From assembly GCA_900169235.1 (NCBI GenBank), contig FWCC01000528.1, positions 1-56,685 on the forward strand: 56,685 bases of DNA, written 5' to 3'. Both the position numbers and the translations under genes were made by a program. The stretch comes from Zarea fungicola. Lineage: Eukaryota > Ascomycota > Sordariomycetes > Hypocreales > Cordycipitaceae. Positions 56,201 to 56,685 of the stretch are shown piece after piece. The notes beneath the pieces were generated by a model. It saw only the letters and a list, made by a program, of their open reading frames with translations, was not told the origin of the DNA and did not search any database. Each line of letters starts with the position of its first letter. Position 1 is the stretch's first letter.

Positions 56201-56685
56201 TGATAAAATGGCTTTCATCCTGTTGATAGACAGAGACAGACATAGGAGAGAGAGCTTAGACGTTACCGACTGCATTGGCAATTATCCAGAATAACCAAAC
56301 ATAGGCCCTACTGGTCGCTTAATCTGATATCCAAAAAATATTCTGAGAAAAACTAGACCTGCTAGCATTTCCAGCAGCGCTCCTTCGGGCAACTATCATA
56401 GTAACTCGTTGAGAGCAAATCCGATCAGAACAAAACTACATTTGCGTGTCGAAATACACTTTAGATAAGCCCCTTGTATAACAAATTGCTGATGCATCAC
56501 TTGACTTAACTATGTATTTTCGCCTTCCAGCGATATCAATGCAATATAAGAGACCACACCGTAACCAGGATAAGGCTTCTTAGCAGAGAGTAGAATGTGA
56601 TTCTACTTTAAATAAAGAAAAACTTGCCGCTGCGTATTATTGCCACTCGCTCTATATCTATATAACGTCAAACACCCCCTACCCG
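56201..56685. other. AT-rich right end, nothing recognised
   Basis: No gene, repeat or RNA could be supported. The sequence is AT-rich up to the end of the window. Confidence 0.4.

Overview
This window is a chromosomal segment of a filamentous ascomycete (Pezizomycotina, most likely Sordariomycetes and probably Hypocreales). The reasons are short introns with GTRAGT donors, RCTAAC-type branch points and YAG acceptors; a GC-rich third-codon bias in the housekeeping genes that opens long false antisense frames; and fungal families such as a YAT permease, an OPT transporter, a KP4-like secreted protein and a tail-anchored Ubc6. There is no operon structure, phage or CRISPR. All functions are read from protein features alone; nothing was searched.

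Left part (1-11.2 kb): 3 kb with no recognised gene, then a small four-exon conserved protein (3176-4045) and a two-exon homogentisate dioxygenase (5104-6597). Next is an AT-richer, accessory-looking stretch: an SRPK-type kinase broken by one extra G (7060-8629), a 200-bp TA-flanked MITE (9830-10029), a duplicated upstream element, and a secreted KP4-type killer-toxin-like protein (10640-11047) followed by a 12-bp minisatellite.

Middle part (11.2-32.3 kb): 4.4 kb of gene-poor DNA, then a dense housekeeping block. This holds an OPT oligopeptide transporter, a TMEM135-like membrane protein, an F-box/ankyrin protein and a BTB-fold protein with a long disordered N-terminus. It ends with the divergent pair UBC6 (ER tail-anchored E2) and SAM50 (mitochondrial beta-barrel assembly), which share a 415-bp promoter interval.

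Right part (32.3-56.7 kb): an 8-kb gene desert, then an intronless 1000-codon disordered protein. Two tiny Cys-rich, putatively zinc-binding proteins follow: a 77-aa protein built from four exons, one of only 14 nt, and a 34-aa microprotein. A GNAT acetyltransferase lies between them. A YAT amino-acid permease comes next, and then an AT-rich tail with what look like decayed coding fragments around a secreted protein made of three knottin-pattern repeats.

The genes do not form one pathway. I did not find a multi-gene novel system. The items most worth following are the small secreted and zinc-type proteins (KP4-like, triple knottin, 77-aa and 34-aa), the kinase frameshift, the MITE, and the WHG-to-WQG change in the homogentisate dioxygenase.
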